A DNA stretch of 64,000 nucleotides from the NCBI GenBank assembly GCA_018982785.1, contig JAHHEN010000002.1, forward strand, positions 191,001 to 255,000, in the 5' to 3' direction. Positions 40,018-48,809 of the stretch are shown piece after piece (position 1 is the stretch's first letter; every line of letters starts with the position of its first letter). A program made the translations under genes and the position numbers. Below the pieces are notes generated by a model that worked only from the letters and a program-made list of their open reading frames with translations, was not told the DNA's origin and made no database searches. Source of the DNA: Enterococcus innesii. Its GTDB lineage: Bacteria; Bacillota; Bacilli; Lactobacillales; Enterococcaceae.

Positions 40018-40593
40018 TCAGCGCATCAGTAAATGCGGCAGTGTACTAAGCCATGCGATGATGCCAACAATCAAGGCAAAGACCACGACGATGACGGTTT
40101 TTGAGAGGAAATCTTTTTTGATGTCCCGCTTTTTCCTAATGGCATCGAGGTCTTGATTTTCCATGAAGGCAACGATCTCTTTATACGTTTTGATATTTTG
40201 GGTTTTCTTGATTTTTTCGATCTTCAATGCGGCATACATGGAGACGAGCCAAAAACATAGAGGCGGGACAATCCACCAGTATCCGGGTAAATAAAGAGCA
40301 GGCCCAACAGAGAGTGCGGTCAATAGTATAAAAAGCAGCATCATTTTTGTGTAACGATCCATTTCTGTTTTCTCAATCGTTTCTTTCATTTGTTCAACAT
40401 CCCCTTTGACTAATTCATCTAAAGAAACATCAAATAGAACACTGAGCAATAATAAATTGTGAACATCAGGATAGCTTTTTTCATTCTCCCAATTGGAGAT
40501 CGTTTGTCGGGAGACATAGAGTTTTTCTGCCAGCCCTTCCTGAGAGAGACTTAATCGTTCACGATGTTTTTTTATTTGTTTGCTTAAGTTCAT
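40018..40593 (-). CDS. XRE-family regulator with membrane segments
   Basis: 191 residues. Residues 1-65 are a Cro/CI helix-turn-helix (LSQEGLAEKLYVSRQTISNWE), residues about 95-135 hold two hydrophobic segments and the C-terminus a third. Such membrane-tethered XRE regulators are common beside transport genes in Firmicutes. Start ATG 40593 with GGAG upstream; the next in-frame ATG (40614) lacks a site. Its partner might be the convergent ABC exporter, but this is only from position. Confidence 0.88.
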   Translation of the reverse strand: MNLSKQIKKHRERLSLSQEGLAEKLYVSRQTISNWENEKSYPDVHNLLLLSVLFDVSLDELVKGDVEQMKETIEKTEMDRYTKMMLLFILLTALSVGPALYLPGYWWIVPPLCFWLVSMYAALKIEKIKKTQNIKTYKEIVAFMENQDLDAIRKKRDIKKDFLSKTVIVVVFALIVGIIAWLSTLPHLLMR

Positions 40594-40956
40594 TTTATCC
40601 GCTCCTTCTACCATTAGTTTAGGCCAATGTCTGCATTCTAACGATCAAATGTCTTTGACAATGCCTTGAAATCAAGTGTCAAAATGTTTTTACAGTTGGG
40701 TTTGGGGTGTTTACAACAGTATTATTTTTACATTTAAGATAGTAAGCAAAGGTTTTTTTCTTCAATTTGTTTTTTATCTGTATCGATCGTTCTCTAGTAA
40801 AAAGAGAATATGAACTATCTAGTATCATCTTATATACTCAATCTTTCTCTATTATTCATCAAATGAAGGGGGAAAGAAAGGAAAAGAGAATTTTTATTTT
40901 CCTATCTTCTGTACCACGATTTTTAACATAAAGGAAGAAAAATACTTTTTAACAAG
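40594..40956. other. Intergenic region, no gene supported
   Basis: About 360 bases, AT-rich. It should hold the XRE promoter; no confident consensus or repeat seen. Confidence 0.6.
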
Positions 40957-40997
40957 AAAAGACCAATCTAGTAACCACACTAGATTGGTCTTTTTGT
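40957..40997. terminator. Bidirectional intrinsic terminator after the gut-like operon
   Basis: AAAAGACCAATCTAGT and its complement form a 16-bp perfect stem with loop AACCAC; T run on the + side, TTTTC on the - side. It ends the leftward PTS operon. Confidence 0.9.
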
Positions 40998-41034
40998 AAG
41001 TTTAGCAAGATACTCGAATGAATAGGCGGCTTCC

Positions 41035-42039
41035 TCAATACAACCCAAAACTAGCTAACCAAGCCAGAATCACTGCTAAGGGACCCGTGAGTAAGCGAGA
41101 GAACAAAACGGCAGGGACACCGACTTCTACGGTGTATGGCTCAGCTTCGGCTAATGTGAGACCGACAGGGGTAAAATCTGCACCGGCTTGAGAATTGATT
41201 GCAAAAAGAGCGGGTAGTGCCATGGCGGGAGCAATCGTGCCTTTGCCAATCTCTACTCCTAACAATACGCCGACGACTTGAGCAATGACGGCACCTGGGC
41301 CTAGAACGGGTGAAAGAACTGGAATTGAACAAATAAGAGATAAGATCACGAGACCAACGATACTACCAGATAAGGGAGTGACACCGCTAGCGATGATGTC
41401 GCCAATGCCTGTATAATTGATGATCCCTACTAACATACTGACAAATGCCATGAAGGGAAGAATATTTTTGATTACGATTTCGATCGTATCACGACCCGCT
41501 TGGTAAAAGATTCCCACAATGTTGCCGACGGAACGACCAAGGCGGTTGATGAAACCTAGAAGCCCTCCTTGTGATTCAGTGACTTTTTCTTTAGCAGCAG
41601 TGACTTGTTCTTTTTTAGTAGGTGTTGGTTCTTTCACTTTTTCGCTTGTTACCGAAGATTCTGTCATTGCTTCATCAGAGCTGTAAACGTCATCTATGGT
41701 GACGCCCGAGACAAAATTCTTTTCATTGATAAATTTCATCAACGGACCTGAAGGAGTAGTAGGATGGAGATTGACGGTCAAGACATTTAATTTAGGATAG
41801 ACACCGCAACGGGCAGTCCCTCCACAGTCAACAACCGCACAGATCATTTGACTTGGTTCTACTTTTTCTTTAAATCCGTCGATTGCTTCCACACCTAATT
41901 GTTCAGCAATTTTTTTCGCCACTGGATGGATACCTCCGCCTGTGATGGAAGCAACGACGGTTTTTTCAGTCGTGGGTTCTAGCGTTAGTGGACCACCCCA
42001 ACCCTTCGTTCCATGTTTGACAATAACCGTTTTTGACAT
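41035..42039 (-). CDS. PTS glucitol/sorbitol-type EIIBC component
   Basis: 334 residues. N-terminal EIIB domain of the glucitol class ([22 protein letters not shown] with the probable phospho-Cys), a variable Ser/Thr/Glu linker, then the C2 membrane domain with about five segments ([18 protein letters not shown]). With EIIC, EIIA and GutM it forms a polyol PTS. Substrate need not be sorbitol: no sorbitol-6-phosphate dehydrogenase (SDR type) is present here. ATG 42039 has GAGGAGG upstream. Confidence 0.93.
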   Translation of the reverse strand: MSKTVIVKHGTKGWGGPLTLEPTTEKTVVASITGGGIHPVAKKIAEQLGVEAIDGFKEKVEPSQMICAVVDCGGTARCGVYPKLNVLTVNLHPTTPSGPLMKFINEKNFVSGVTIDDVYSSDEAMTESSVTSEKVKEPTPTKKEQVTAAKEKVTESQGGLLGFINRLGRSVGNIVGIFYQAGRDTIEIVIKNILPFMAFVSMLVGIINYTGIGDIIASGVTPLSGSIVGLVILSLICSIPVLSPVLGPGAVIAQVVGVLLGVEIGKGTIAPAMALPALFAINSQAGADFTPVGLTLAEAEPYTVEVGVPAVLFSRLLTGPLAVILAWLASFGLY

Positions 42040-42066
42040 TGTTTTTCCTCCTCTTTCCAATGAACA

Positions 42067-42588
42067 TCATTCAGTGGTTTCTTTCCACATCAGTTTCGTT
42101 AATAATTCTGTGACAACGCCTCGAATAGTGATAACAACAAGACCGACTAGAAAATAGCGGACAGCTAACGGCATGGTGGATAAGCCTAAAGTGGTTAAGC
42201 CAGAAGCAATACCAGTCCAAACAAATAATTCACCGGCATTTGCATGGGGGAATAAGCCAGTGATGGGATGGACCAAAGAAACGGCTGAATCGTAGAAAGC
42301 CGGTTTTTGCTTTTCTTTCAAAAAACGACCAAAGGAGTAACACATTGGGTTCGTAAGAAAAAAAACAGCGAGAAGCGGAAAAACACTATAGCGTAAAATG
42401 ATATTTCGGGTACAGATTTGAGCGAACTTAGAAACGCGTTCCTCCCCAATCAGTGCAATCAATGCATTGACGAATGTGAGTAAAACAATCAAAGTTGGTA
42501 AGATACCAGTGATCAAACCCACTAGATTTTCCCCACCAGCATCAAAAATACCAATAAAATTTTCAGCAACCATTACTAAGAAATCCAT
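42067..42588 (-). CDS. PTS glucitol/sorbitol-type EIIC component
   Basis: 173 residues with about four membrane segments, of the separate EIIC (C1) of glucitol-class PTS. The motif FLTNPMCYSFGRFL and HPITGLFPHANAGELF are family hallmarks. Located between gutM-like and EIIBC genes, with 27 bases to the latter. Start has GGAGG upstream. Confidence 0.93.
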   Translation of the reverse strand: MDFLVMVAENFIGIFDAGGENLVGLITGILPTLIVLLTFVNALIALIGEERVSKFAQICTRNIILRYSVFPLLAVFFLTNPMCYSFGRFLKEKQKPAFYDSAVSLVHPITGLFPHANAGELFVWTGIASGLTTLGLSTMPLAVRYFLVGLVVITIRGVVTELLTKLMWKETTE

Positions 42589-42981
42589 TTACACTACCTC
42601 CAGTCGATTTTTTTCAGATTGAATCAATTGAATTGCTTGTTCAAAAGCAGCTTTCCTTCTTTTATTAGCAAGTAGTGGCATTGCTTCCGTTGGTTTCTTT
42701 CCGATAAATTCTTGATGTTCTTTAAAACGGGCAAAGATCGTGATGCCAGCCATTTCTTTATAGGTCACGATACAATCCTGTTCATCTGTAACGACTAGCA
42801 GGACGATGCCACGACCTAAGTTAAATTTTGCCTTTGAGATTCCTACACCCAAAAAACCAGTATTTCGTTTTTTTAGTTCGTTTATTTCTTTCCCATAGTT
42901 TTTGTGCTGCAAGTAGGACAAGAAAATCTGAATGAACCAACAACCGGCTAACAATAAAACAAGCTCCTTGTATTCCTTCAT
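42589..42981 (-). CDS. GutM-like glucitol operon protein
   Basis: 130 residues: one N-terminal membrane segment, then the GutM domain (FLGVGISKAKFNLGRGIVLLV, VTDEQDCIV). GutM was named as an activator of the E. coli gut operon; its mechanism in Gram-positives is unclear. I prefer ATG 42981 (GAGGG 8 bases before) over ATG 42996. First gene of the leftward operon; it abuts the EIIC gene. Confidence 0.88.
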   Translation of the reverse strand: MKEYKELVLLLAGCWFIQIFLSYLQHKNYGKEINELKKRNTGFLGVGISKAKFNLGRGIVLLVVTDEQDCIVTYKEMAGITIFARFKEHQEFIGKKPTEAMPLLANKRRKAAFEQAIQLIQSEKNRLEVV

Positions 42982-43009
42982 CAAGTAATCCCTCATTTCT
43001 CAATTTTTC

Positions 43010-43071
43010 TGAAAGCGCTTTATAAGAAAATCTTAAATTGTGAATTTGTGAAAGTCAATATGAAATTCACA
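43010..43071 (-). promoter_or_regulatory. Control region of the leftward polyol PTS operon: promoter, operator, CRE
   Basis: On the - strand TTGACT (43058-43053) and TAAGAT (43035-43030) are 17 bases apart. An inverted repeat TGTGAATTT-N15-AAATTCACA (43039-43071) covers the -35 region and is the best operator candidate for the SorC regulator. TGAAAGCGCTTTAT (43010-43023) matches the CcpA CRE consensus at 12 of 14 positions, downstream of the start of transcription, as expected for roadblock repression. Confidence 0.7.
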
Positions 43072-43086
43072 TATTCTTCATGTTGG

Positions 43087-43192
43087 AACATATGTTAAGT
43101 TTGTGAAGAAAAGGGAACGTTAGGTAAAGATGCATCGTTCGCAGCTGAATTTTATTGGAAGCGTTGACAAGAGAATCTTGGCCTACTAGTAT
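43087..43192 (+). promoter_or_regulatory. Promoter and CRE of the rightward oxidoreductase operon
   Basis: TTGACA (43164-43169) and TAGTAT (43187-43192) are 17 bases apart. TGGAAGCGTTGACA (43156-43169) fits the CRE consensus at 13 of 14 positions and overlaps the -35 box. The palindrome AACATATGTT is at 43087-43096. Both arms of the cluster are thus likely under catabolite repression. Confidence 0.7.
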
Positions 43193-43244
43193 AAGGATGT
43201 ATCATATGTTACGTTAAATATATTTTGTTAAAGGAGAGCTGAGA

Positions 43245-44489
43245 ATGACTATTTATCAACAATTATTGGAGAGAGAAGATCACGGAATGCCAATCAAAAT
43301 TGGCGTGATTGGTGCAGGTCAAATGGGCTTTGGAATGATTGCACAGATCGCGACGATCCCGGGAATGGCTGTGACAGGGATCAGTGATATTCGGTTAGAT
43401 TTTGCACAAAGTGCGGCGGAAGCTTACCGTGCTTCCTCCACAAGCCAGCATGAAATTCTAACAGTTACTGATTTCAAAGAGGTGATCTACTCAGAAGATG
43501 TTGAAGTGATCGTCGATGCGACTGGGGTACCTGAAGTAGGTGCAAAAATTGCGATGGAGACGCTTTTGGCTAAAAAACACCTTGTTCTACTAAATGTTGA
43601 AATTGATATTACGATCGGTCCTTTGATGCATCGGCTTTATCGGACTGCCGGTCTAGTGTATACCGGATCAGATGGAGACGAGCCGGCAGCGACAACCGAA
43701 CTTTTTGAATTTGCGAAGTCTATGGGGATGGAAGTTTTAGTAGCAGGGAAAGGGAAAAATAACAAACTTAACATTGCCGCTAATCCAGATACTTGTCAGG
43801 AAGAAGCAAAGACGAAAAAAATGGCTTCTCATATGCTTGCTGCTTTTAAAGATGGTACGAAGACGATGGCTGAAATGAATTTACTGTCAAATGCGATTGG
43901 CTTTGTCCCAGATAAAGTAGGGATGCACGGCGTTGCTGGTGATCAAGAGTCCGTTTTGAAGGATTTGAACCTGCAAGAAAAGGGTGGCGTACTGAATAAA
44001 TTTGGGGTTGTAGAATATGTCGACGGCTTGGCTCCAGGTGTTTTTGTAATCGTCAAAGGTCAAAATGAAGGAGTCAAACATGAACTGAATTATTTGATGC
44101 AAAAAGAAGGAGATCATCATCTCTTGTATAGACCCTTCCACTTAGCAAGCTTAGAAACACCGATCACCATTGCAAAAGCTGTCTTGCAAAAGGATCATGC
44201 GATCGTTCCATTAGGGGCACCAATTTCTGAAACAGTAGCTGTTGCGAAAAAGACAATTAAACCAGGAGAGCGTTTAGATGGGATCGGCGGCTATTGTGTG
44301 CGTGGAGTTTTAGAAACCCATACCGACATGACAACAGAAGGACATATCCCGATTGGTTTGATTTCAGGAGAAGTAGTAGCAAAACGCACCATCAAAGCAG
44401 GCACATTTTTGACGGAAGACGATGTGGAGTTAGACCAATCAACAACCGTCTGGAAGCTTAGAAAATTACAAGATAGCACATTTGCGTAA
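43245..44489 (+). CDS. SAF-domain NAD(P)-dependent oxidoreductase, homoserine-dehydrogenase-like (DRL family candidate)
   Basis: 414 residues. Rossmann motif IGVIGAGQMGFGM at about residue 20, then a homoserine-dehydrogenase-like catalytic part (SDGDEPAATTELFEFA, VLVAGKGKNN) and a C-terminal SAF domain (about 320-400). The DXR-like enzymes (DRL) first known from Brucella, which interconvert 1-deoxy-D-xylulose 5-phosphate and 2-C-methyl-D-erythritol 4-phosphate, belong to this family; other members have unknown activity. The host makes IPP by the mevalonate route, so a catabolic role is more likely. AAAGGAG precedes ATG 43245. Confidence 0.8.
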   Translation: MTIYQQLLEREDHGMPIKIGVIGAGQMGFGMIAQIATIPGMAVTGISDIRLDFAQSAAEAYRASSTSQHEILTVTDFKEVIYSEDVEVIVDATGVPEVGAKIAMETLLAKKHLVLLNVEIDITIGPLMHRLYRTAGLVYTGSDGDEPAATTELFEFAKSMGMEVLVAGKGKNNKLNIAANPDTCQEEAKTKKMASHMLAAFKDGTKTMAEMNLLSNAIGFVPDKVGMHGVAGDQESVLKDLNLQEKGGVLNKFGVVEYVDGLAPGVFVIVKGQNEGVKHELNYLMQKEGDHHLLYRPFHLASLETPITIAKAVLQKDHAIVPLGAPISETVAVAKKTIKPGERLDGIGGYCVRGVLETHTDMTTEGHIPIGLISGEVVAKRTIKAGTFLTEDDVELDQSTTVWKLRKLQDSTFA

Positions 44490-44495
44490 TTCTTT

Positions 44496-44556
44496 TTTGA
44501 AAATCGCCGTTTTAAAACGTGTTAAAATCAATAGTAATAAAGTATTTATACTATTG
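44496..44556 (+). promoter_or_regulatory. SorC gene promoter and operator
   Basis: TTGAAA (44496-44501) and TGTTAA are 17 bases apart. The palindrome CGTTTTAAAACG lies in the spacer. CAATAGTA-N12-TACTATTG (44529-44556) is a perfect inverted repeat reaching the ribosome site GGAGG (44556-44560); it could be an autoregulatory operator or an RNA hairpin. Confidence 0.6.
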
Positions 44557-44568
44557 GAGGAAAAATAA

Positions 44569-45516
44569 ATGGGCTACTCGGATGATAAACGATTACTTGT
44601 AGAATTGGCATCAATGTATTACAACGAAGGAGCAAAACAAGAAGAAATCGCCAAAAAGTTTAGTATCAGCCGCTCACTGGTCTCTAAGTATTTAGCGAAA
44701 GCACGTAGTTTAGGATTAGTAGAAATCATCATCCATGATGAATTGCTGCACCCATTTCAACAACTTGAACAAAACATTCAACGACAATATGGACTAAAAG
44801 AGGTCATTTGTGTTCCATCGACCGGAGAAGAATCTTTAAACAAACGATTAGGCATTGCAGCAGCAAAATACCTGACGCGCATCACTAAAGCAGATGCGAC
44901 GATTGCGATTTCTGCTGGAACTACGATCCATGAAGCAGCCGTCAATTTTTCTGCAAAAAACCATTTACCAAATGTGCGCTTTATCCCCTTAGTAGGTGGA
45001 CTAGGCAGAGAACACGCAACTTTACAAGCCAATGTTCTTTGTGAACTTTTCGCAAGTAAGTGTGGTGCAGTTGCAGTGGAATTACATGCGCCAATCACGG
45101 TGGATTCAGCAGAGGCTCGAGAGGTCTTCTTGAATCAATCCTTTATAAAAAATGTGTTTAAAAAAGCAAGAAATGCCGATATTTCTTTGGTGGGAATCGG
45201 TGGGACGCCCGTCTATTCGACCATGACAAAAGCTTATCTTGCGAAAGAAGAGGGCATGAAGCTTGAGTTTACCAATGGGACGATCGTCGGCGACATTTGT
45301 TATAACTTTATCGACGAAGCGGGCGCACTAGTAGATTGTGAATGGAACAAACGAGTATTGTCGCTGGAGGTGGCGGATCTAAAAAGGATTCCTTTAAAGA
45401 TTGCTGCAGCGGGTGGAAAGGATAAAGTGAAAGGCATTAAAGCAGCCTTAACTGGTGACTGGGTTGATGTGCTGATTACGGATGAAGACACCGCAAAGGC
45501 TCTGTTGAATGGATAG
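44569..45516 (+). CDS. SorC/DeoR-family sugar-binding transcription regulator
   Basis: 315 residues. Helix-turn-helix at residues 18-48 (GAKQEEIAKKFSISRSLVSK) and a SorC sugar-phosphate binding domain with ISAGTTIHEAA and LVGIGGT motifs. SorC regulators respond to phosphorylated sugars or polyols, so the effector is probably the phosphorylated product of the PTS here. It lies between the oxidoreductase and the dehydrogenase genes and has its own promoter. Confidence 0.92.
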   Translation: MGYSDDKRLLVELASMYYNEGAKQEEIAKKFSISRSLVSKYLAKARSLGLVEIIIHDELLHPFQQLEQNIQRQYGLKEVICVPSTGEESLNKRLGIAAAKYLTRITKADATIAISAGTTIHEAAVNFSAKNHLPNVRFIPLVGGLGREHATLQANVLCELFASKCGAVAVELHAPITVDSAEAREVFLNQSFIKNVFKKARNADISLVGIGGTPVYSTMTKAYLAKEEGMKLEFTNGTIVGDICYNFIDEAGALVDCEWNKRVLSLEVADLKRIPLKIAAAGGKDKVKGIKAALTGDWVDVLITDEDTAKALLNG

Positions 45517-45572
45517 AGTGAGTCCTCGTGCTGCTTAGATGAACTTTTAGGCAAAACAAAAGGAGAAAACAA

Positions 45573-46574
45573 ATGGAAAAAACGAAGCATCTTTCGATTG
45601 AGAATAGTGCAAATCTCTCAAATGAAACATTTAAAGAGATTTTTTACAAAATGTGGGAAATTCGCTTTTTTGATGAAAAAGTAGATGAACTGTTTGCTCG
45701 AGGCTTAATCCATGGAACGACCCATTTGGCTGTAGGGCAAGAAGCGACTGCTGCAGGAAGCAGTGCCGTCTTAAAAAAGACCGATTGGATTACCTCGACC
45801 CATCGCGGGCATGGACATACACTTGCCAAAGGAACCAATGTCAATGAAATGATGGCGGAATTGTTTGGGAGAACCACAGGGACGAATAAAGGCAAAGGCG
45901 GCTCAATGCATATCGCTGATTTGGATACTGGAAATTTGGGTGCAAACGGTATTGTTGGCGGTGGGTTTCCGATTGCCGTCGGCGCAGCTCTGACCTCGAA
46001 AATGAAAAAGACGAAACAAGTCGCTTTGTCATACGGGGGCGATGGATCTACCAATGAAGGAAGTTTTCACGAAGCAGTCAATTTGGCTTCGATCTGGGAT
46101 CTACCGGTAGTCTTTTTTATTGAGAATAATAAATATGGTATGAGCGGTTCTGTTGAAAAAATGACGAACATCCAACAGTTATCAGAGCGAGCAAAGGCCT
46201 ACGGAATTGAAGGGATCACAATTGATGGAAACAATCTGATAGAAGTTATCGAGACCACCTATCAAGCAGTTGAAAAAGCTCGGCGCGGCGAAGGACCGAC
46301 ATTGATCGAAGCTATGACCTATCGTTGGAAGGGACATTCGAAATCAGACGCGAAAAAATACCGGACCAAGCAAGAAGAAGAGCAGTGGCGCAAAGAAAAA
46401 GACCCAATCCAACAAGCCAAAACAACCTTGATCTCAGCGGGAATTTTTACTGAAGATGAGGCAGAGGAAATTCGAAAAAAAGCCAAACAAGCCATCAATG
46501 ATGCAGTGACCTTTGGTGAAAACAGTCCCGTCGTTGCCGTGGAAACGATGTTTGAAGATGTATATGCAGAGTAG
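45573..46574 (+). CDS. Acetoin-type dehydrogenase E1 alpha subunit (thiamine-PP)
   Basis: 333 residues. Thiamine diphosphate motif GDGSTNEGSFHEA ending IENNKYG, the block THRGHGHTLAKG and GKGGSMHIAD are those of AcoA/PdhA-type E1 alpha. It resembles acetoin dehydrogenase alpha more than housekeeping PDH (short N-terminus, GTNKGKGGSMH). It would accept a 2-oxo or alpha-hydroxyketone donor and form the hydroxyethyl-type adduct. Ten bases before E1 beta. Good AAAGGAG. Confidence 0.9.
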   Translation: MEKTKHLSIENSANLSNETFKEIFYKMWEIRFFDEKVDELFARGLIHGTTHLAVGQEATAAGSSAVLKKTDWITSTHRGHGHTLAKGTNVNEMMAELFGRTTGTNKGKGGSMHIADLDTGNLGANGIVGGGFPIAVGAALTSKMKKTKQVALSYGGDGSTNEGSFHEAVNLASIWDLPVVFFIENNKYGMSGSVEKMTNIQQLSERAKAYGIEGITIDGNNLIEVIETTYQAVEKARRGEGPTLIEAMTYRWKGHSKSDAKKYRTKQEEEQWRKEKDPIQQAKTTLISAGIFTEDEAEEIRKKAKQAINDAVTFGENSPVVAVETMFEDVYAE

Positions 46575-46583
46575 GAGGACATC

Positions 46584-47552
46584 ATGAGAGAAATTACTTA
46601 TGCGGAAGCCGTGAGAGAAGCTCTTTCGGAAGCAATGCGAGAAGACGAAGCTGTGTTCATGTTAGGGGAAGATATCGGGGTTTATGGAGGCGCTTTCGGC
46701 GTTAGCCGTGGGATGGTGGAAGAATTTGGCGAGGAGCGGATTCGATCCACCCCAATTTCTGAATCAGCAATTGCAGGTGCGGCAGTTGGCTCAGCTATGA
46801 CGGGCATGAGACCGATTTTTGAAATTCAATTTTCTGATTTCATTACGATCGCCCTCGATCAAATTGTAAACCAAGCAGCAAAAATTCGTTATATGTATGG
46901 TGGAAAAGCACGAATTCCTCTTGTAATGAGAACCCCCGGTGGTTCAGGAACTGGGGCAGCAGCGCAGCATTCCCAAAGCTTAGAAAACTGGACGGCTCAT
47001 ATCCCTGGCTTAAAGGTGATCCAGCCAGCAACGGCGTATGACGCCAAAGGCTTACTGCATGCAGCGATTGAGGATGATAATCCAGTAATGTTCTATGAAC
47101 ACAAACTATGTTATCGCACTTCGTCGGATGTGCCGCAGGAAAAATATACGATCCCTATTGGGGTTGCGGATATTAAAAAAGTAGGAACAGATATTACCGT
47201 CGTTGCTACAGGAATTATGGTGCATAAAGCATTAGCTGCAGCGGATATTTTACACGAGAAAAATATCAGTATTGAAATAGTCGACCCTCGAACATTGGTG
47301 CCTTTAGATAAACAAACCATCATCGATTCAGTGATGAAGACTGGGCGTGCGGTGGTCGTGACCGAAGCAGTCAAACGCAGTGGTTTCAGTGCTGAATTAG
47401 CAAGTGTGATCTCAGAAAGCGAGTCTTTTGACTTTTTAGATGCGCCGATCGTTCGCTTAGCAGGTGCAGAGATTCCGATGCCGTATCATCCTGACTTAGA
47501 GAAAAAGCAGTACCACAAGTTGAGGATATTGTTGAAGCATGTTGCAGACTGA
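46584..47552 (+). CDS. Acetoin-type dehydrogenase E1 beta subunit
   Basis: 322 residues. Transketolase-like pyrimidine domain ([20 protein letters not shown]) and C-terminal transketolase domain ([16 protein letters not shown]). The catalytic region [19 protein letters not shown] and [19 protein letters not shown] are typical of AcoB/PdhB. It forms the alpha2beta2 E1 with the preceding gene. Confidence 0.93.
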   Translation: MREITYAEAVREALSEAMREDEAVFMLGEDIGVYGGAFGVSRGMVEEFGEERIRSTPISESAIAGAAVGSAMTGMRPIFEIQFSDFITIALDQIVNQAAKIRYMYGGKARIPLVMRTPGGSGTGAAAQHSQSLENWTAHIPGLKVIQPATAYDAKGLLHAAIEDDNPVMFYEHKLCYRTSSDVPQEKYTIPIGVADIKKVGTDITVVATGIMVHKALAAADILHEKNISIEIVDPRTLVPLDKQTIIDSVMKTGRAVVVTEAVKRSGFSAELASVISESESFDFLDAPIVRLAGAEIPMPYHPDLEKKQYHKLRILLKHVAD

Positions 47553-47576
47553 TGGCGGATAAATAGGAGGGAAAGT

Positions 47577-48794
47577 ATGGCACATGAGGTTTTGATGCCT
47601 AAATTAAGCTCAACGATGACTGAGGGAACCATTACGACTTGGCTAAAAAATGAAGGCGATACCATTGTGATCGGTGATCCAATCTTTGAAGTAATGACAG
47701 ATAAAATCGCCATTGAAGTAGAAGCCTATGAAGAGGGGATTCTCTTAAAGAAATACTTAGCTGATGGGGAGAGTGCGCCCGTTAATTCAATTATTGCTTA
47801 TATAGGAGCAGCAAATGAAACGGTCCCACCTCAGATGCCTTCAAGTGAAGCAACTCAACCAGACCAAGCTAAGCAGAACCAAACAAATACAGAAACTGAA
47901 AAGACAGCACCTCGTACCAATGATCATATGATGCGTACCATACGGGCAACTCCTTCGGCTAGACGTTTGGCAAGAGAGCGTGGGATCGATTTGACTACGG
48001 TTCAAGGAAGTGGACCGAAAGGCAGGATCCAAGCTTTGGATATTAAGGCCATCAATAAACAACCAACTGTCGAACCACAGATTGAGGAAGTGATATCTGA
48101 GAGTGCGCTCATTCCATGGAGTCCGTTACGAAAAGCAATTGCAGAGAAAATGGTAGCGAGCAAAACGACCATCCCCCATGTCACCATGACAGCGGAAGTC
48201 AACTTGACGAAAGTTATTGACCTACGAAATCAGCTGTTACCGATGATCGAACAAAGAACAGGTGAACGTCTTTCTTATCTGGAAATTTTTGCCAAAGCAA
48301 CCATGATTGCCTTGAAGGATTTTCCGATATTCAATGCCCACGCCACGGATGAAGGGATCAAAGGGTTTTCAGCGATTCATCTTGGAATTGCCGTTGCTCT
48401 TTCAGAGGGATTAGTCGTTCCGGTCATTTCGTCAGCTGATCAGCTCGGTCTAGCTGATTTGACCACGGCAATCAAAGAGAAAACGAGAAAAGCTCGTGAA
48501 GGAACATTGACGAATGCCGAAATGTCTGGTGGTACGTTTACGATCAGTTCATTAGGAAAAACAAAGGTCAAGCAGTTTACGCCGATTATCAACAAACCAG
48601 AAGTAGCGATCTTGGGCATCGGTGGGATTTATGAAAAAGCTATCTTCAATCAGGCTGCTGTCGAAGTGAAAAACCAATCCTTTGTTGAACTGAATCTTTC
48701 ATTTGATCATCGTGTCGTAGATGGGGCACCAGCAGCTGCATTTTTAACAAAAATCGTGACGTTACTAGAAGATCCACTAGGCTTCTTATTGTAG
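47577..48794 (+). CDS. Dihydrolipoamide acyltransferase E2
   Basis: 405 residues. One lipoyl domain with the lipoylated Lys in EVMTDKIAIE (about residue 43; DKI instead of the usual DKA), a linker, an E3-binding domain (TPSARRLARERGIDLTTVQG), and the catalytic acyltransferase with DHRVVDG (His about 378). It would transfer the acyl group, probably acetyl, to CoA. GGAGGGAAAGT precedes the ATG. Confidence 0.93.
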   Translation: MAHEVLMPKLSSTMTEGTITTWLKNEGDTIVIGDPIFEVMTDKIAIEVEAYEEGILLKKYLADGESAPVNSIIAYIGAANETVPPQMPSSEATQPDQAKQNQTNTETEKTAPRTNDHMMRTIRATPSARRLARERGIDLTTVQGSGPKGRIQALDIKAINKQPTVEPQIEEVISESALIPWSPLRKAIAEKMVASKTTIPHVTMTAEVNLTKVIDLRNQLLPMIEQRTGERLSYLEIFAKATMIALKDFPIFNAHATDEGIKGFSAIHLGIAVALSEGLVVPVISSADQLGLADLTTAIKEKTRKAREGTLTNAEMSGGTFTISSLGKTKVKQFTPIINKPEVAILGIGGIYEKAIFNQAAVEVKNQSFVELNLSFDHRVVDGAPAAAFLTKIVTLLEDPLGFLL

Positions 48795-48809
48795 AAAGTG
48801 GGGGAACTT

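Noticed and set aside
43245-44489. SAF-domain oxidoreductase as a DXR substitute for isoprenoid synthesis
   Set aside because: The window already encodes the lower mevalonate pathway, no other MEP pathway gene is seen, and the gene is in a catabolic PTS operon with CRE control.
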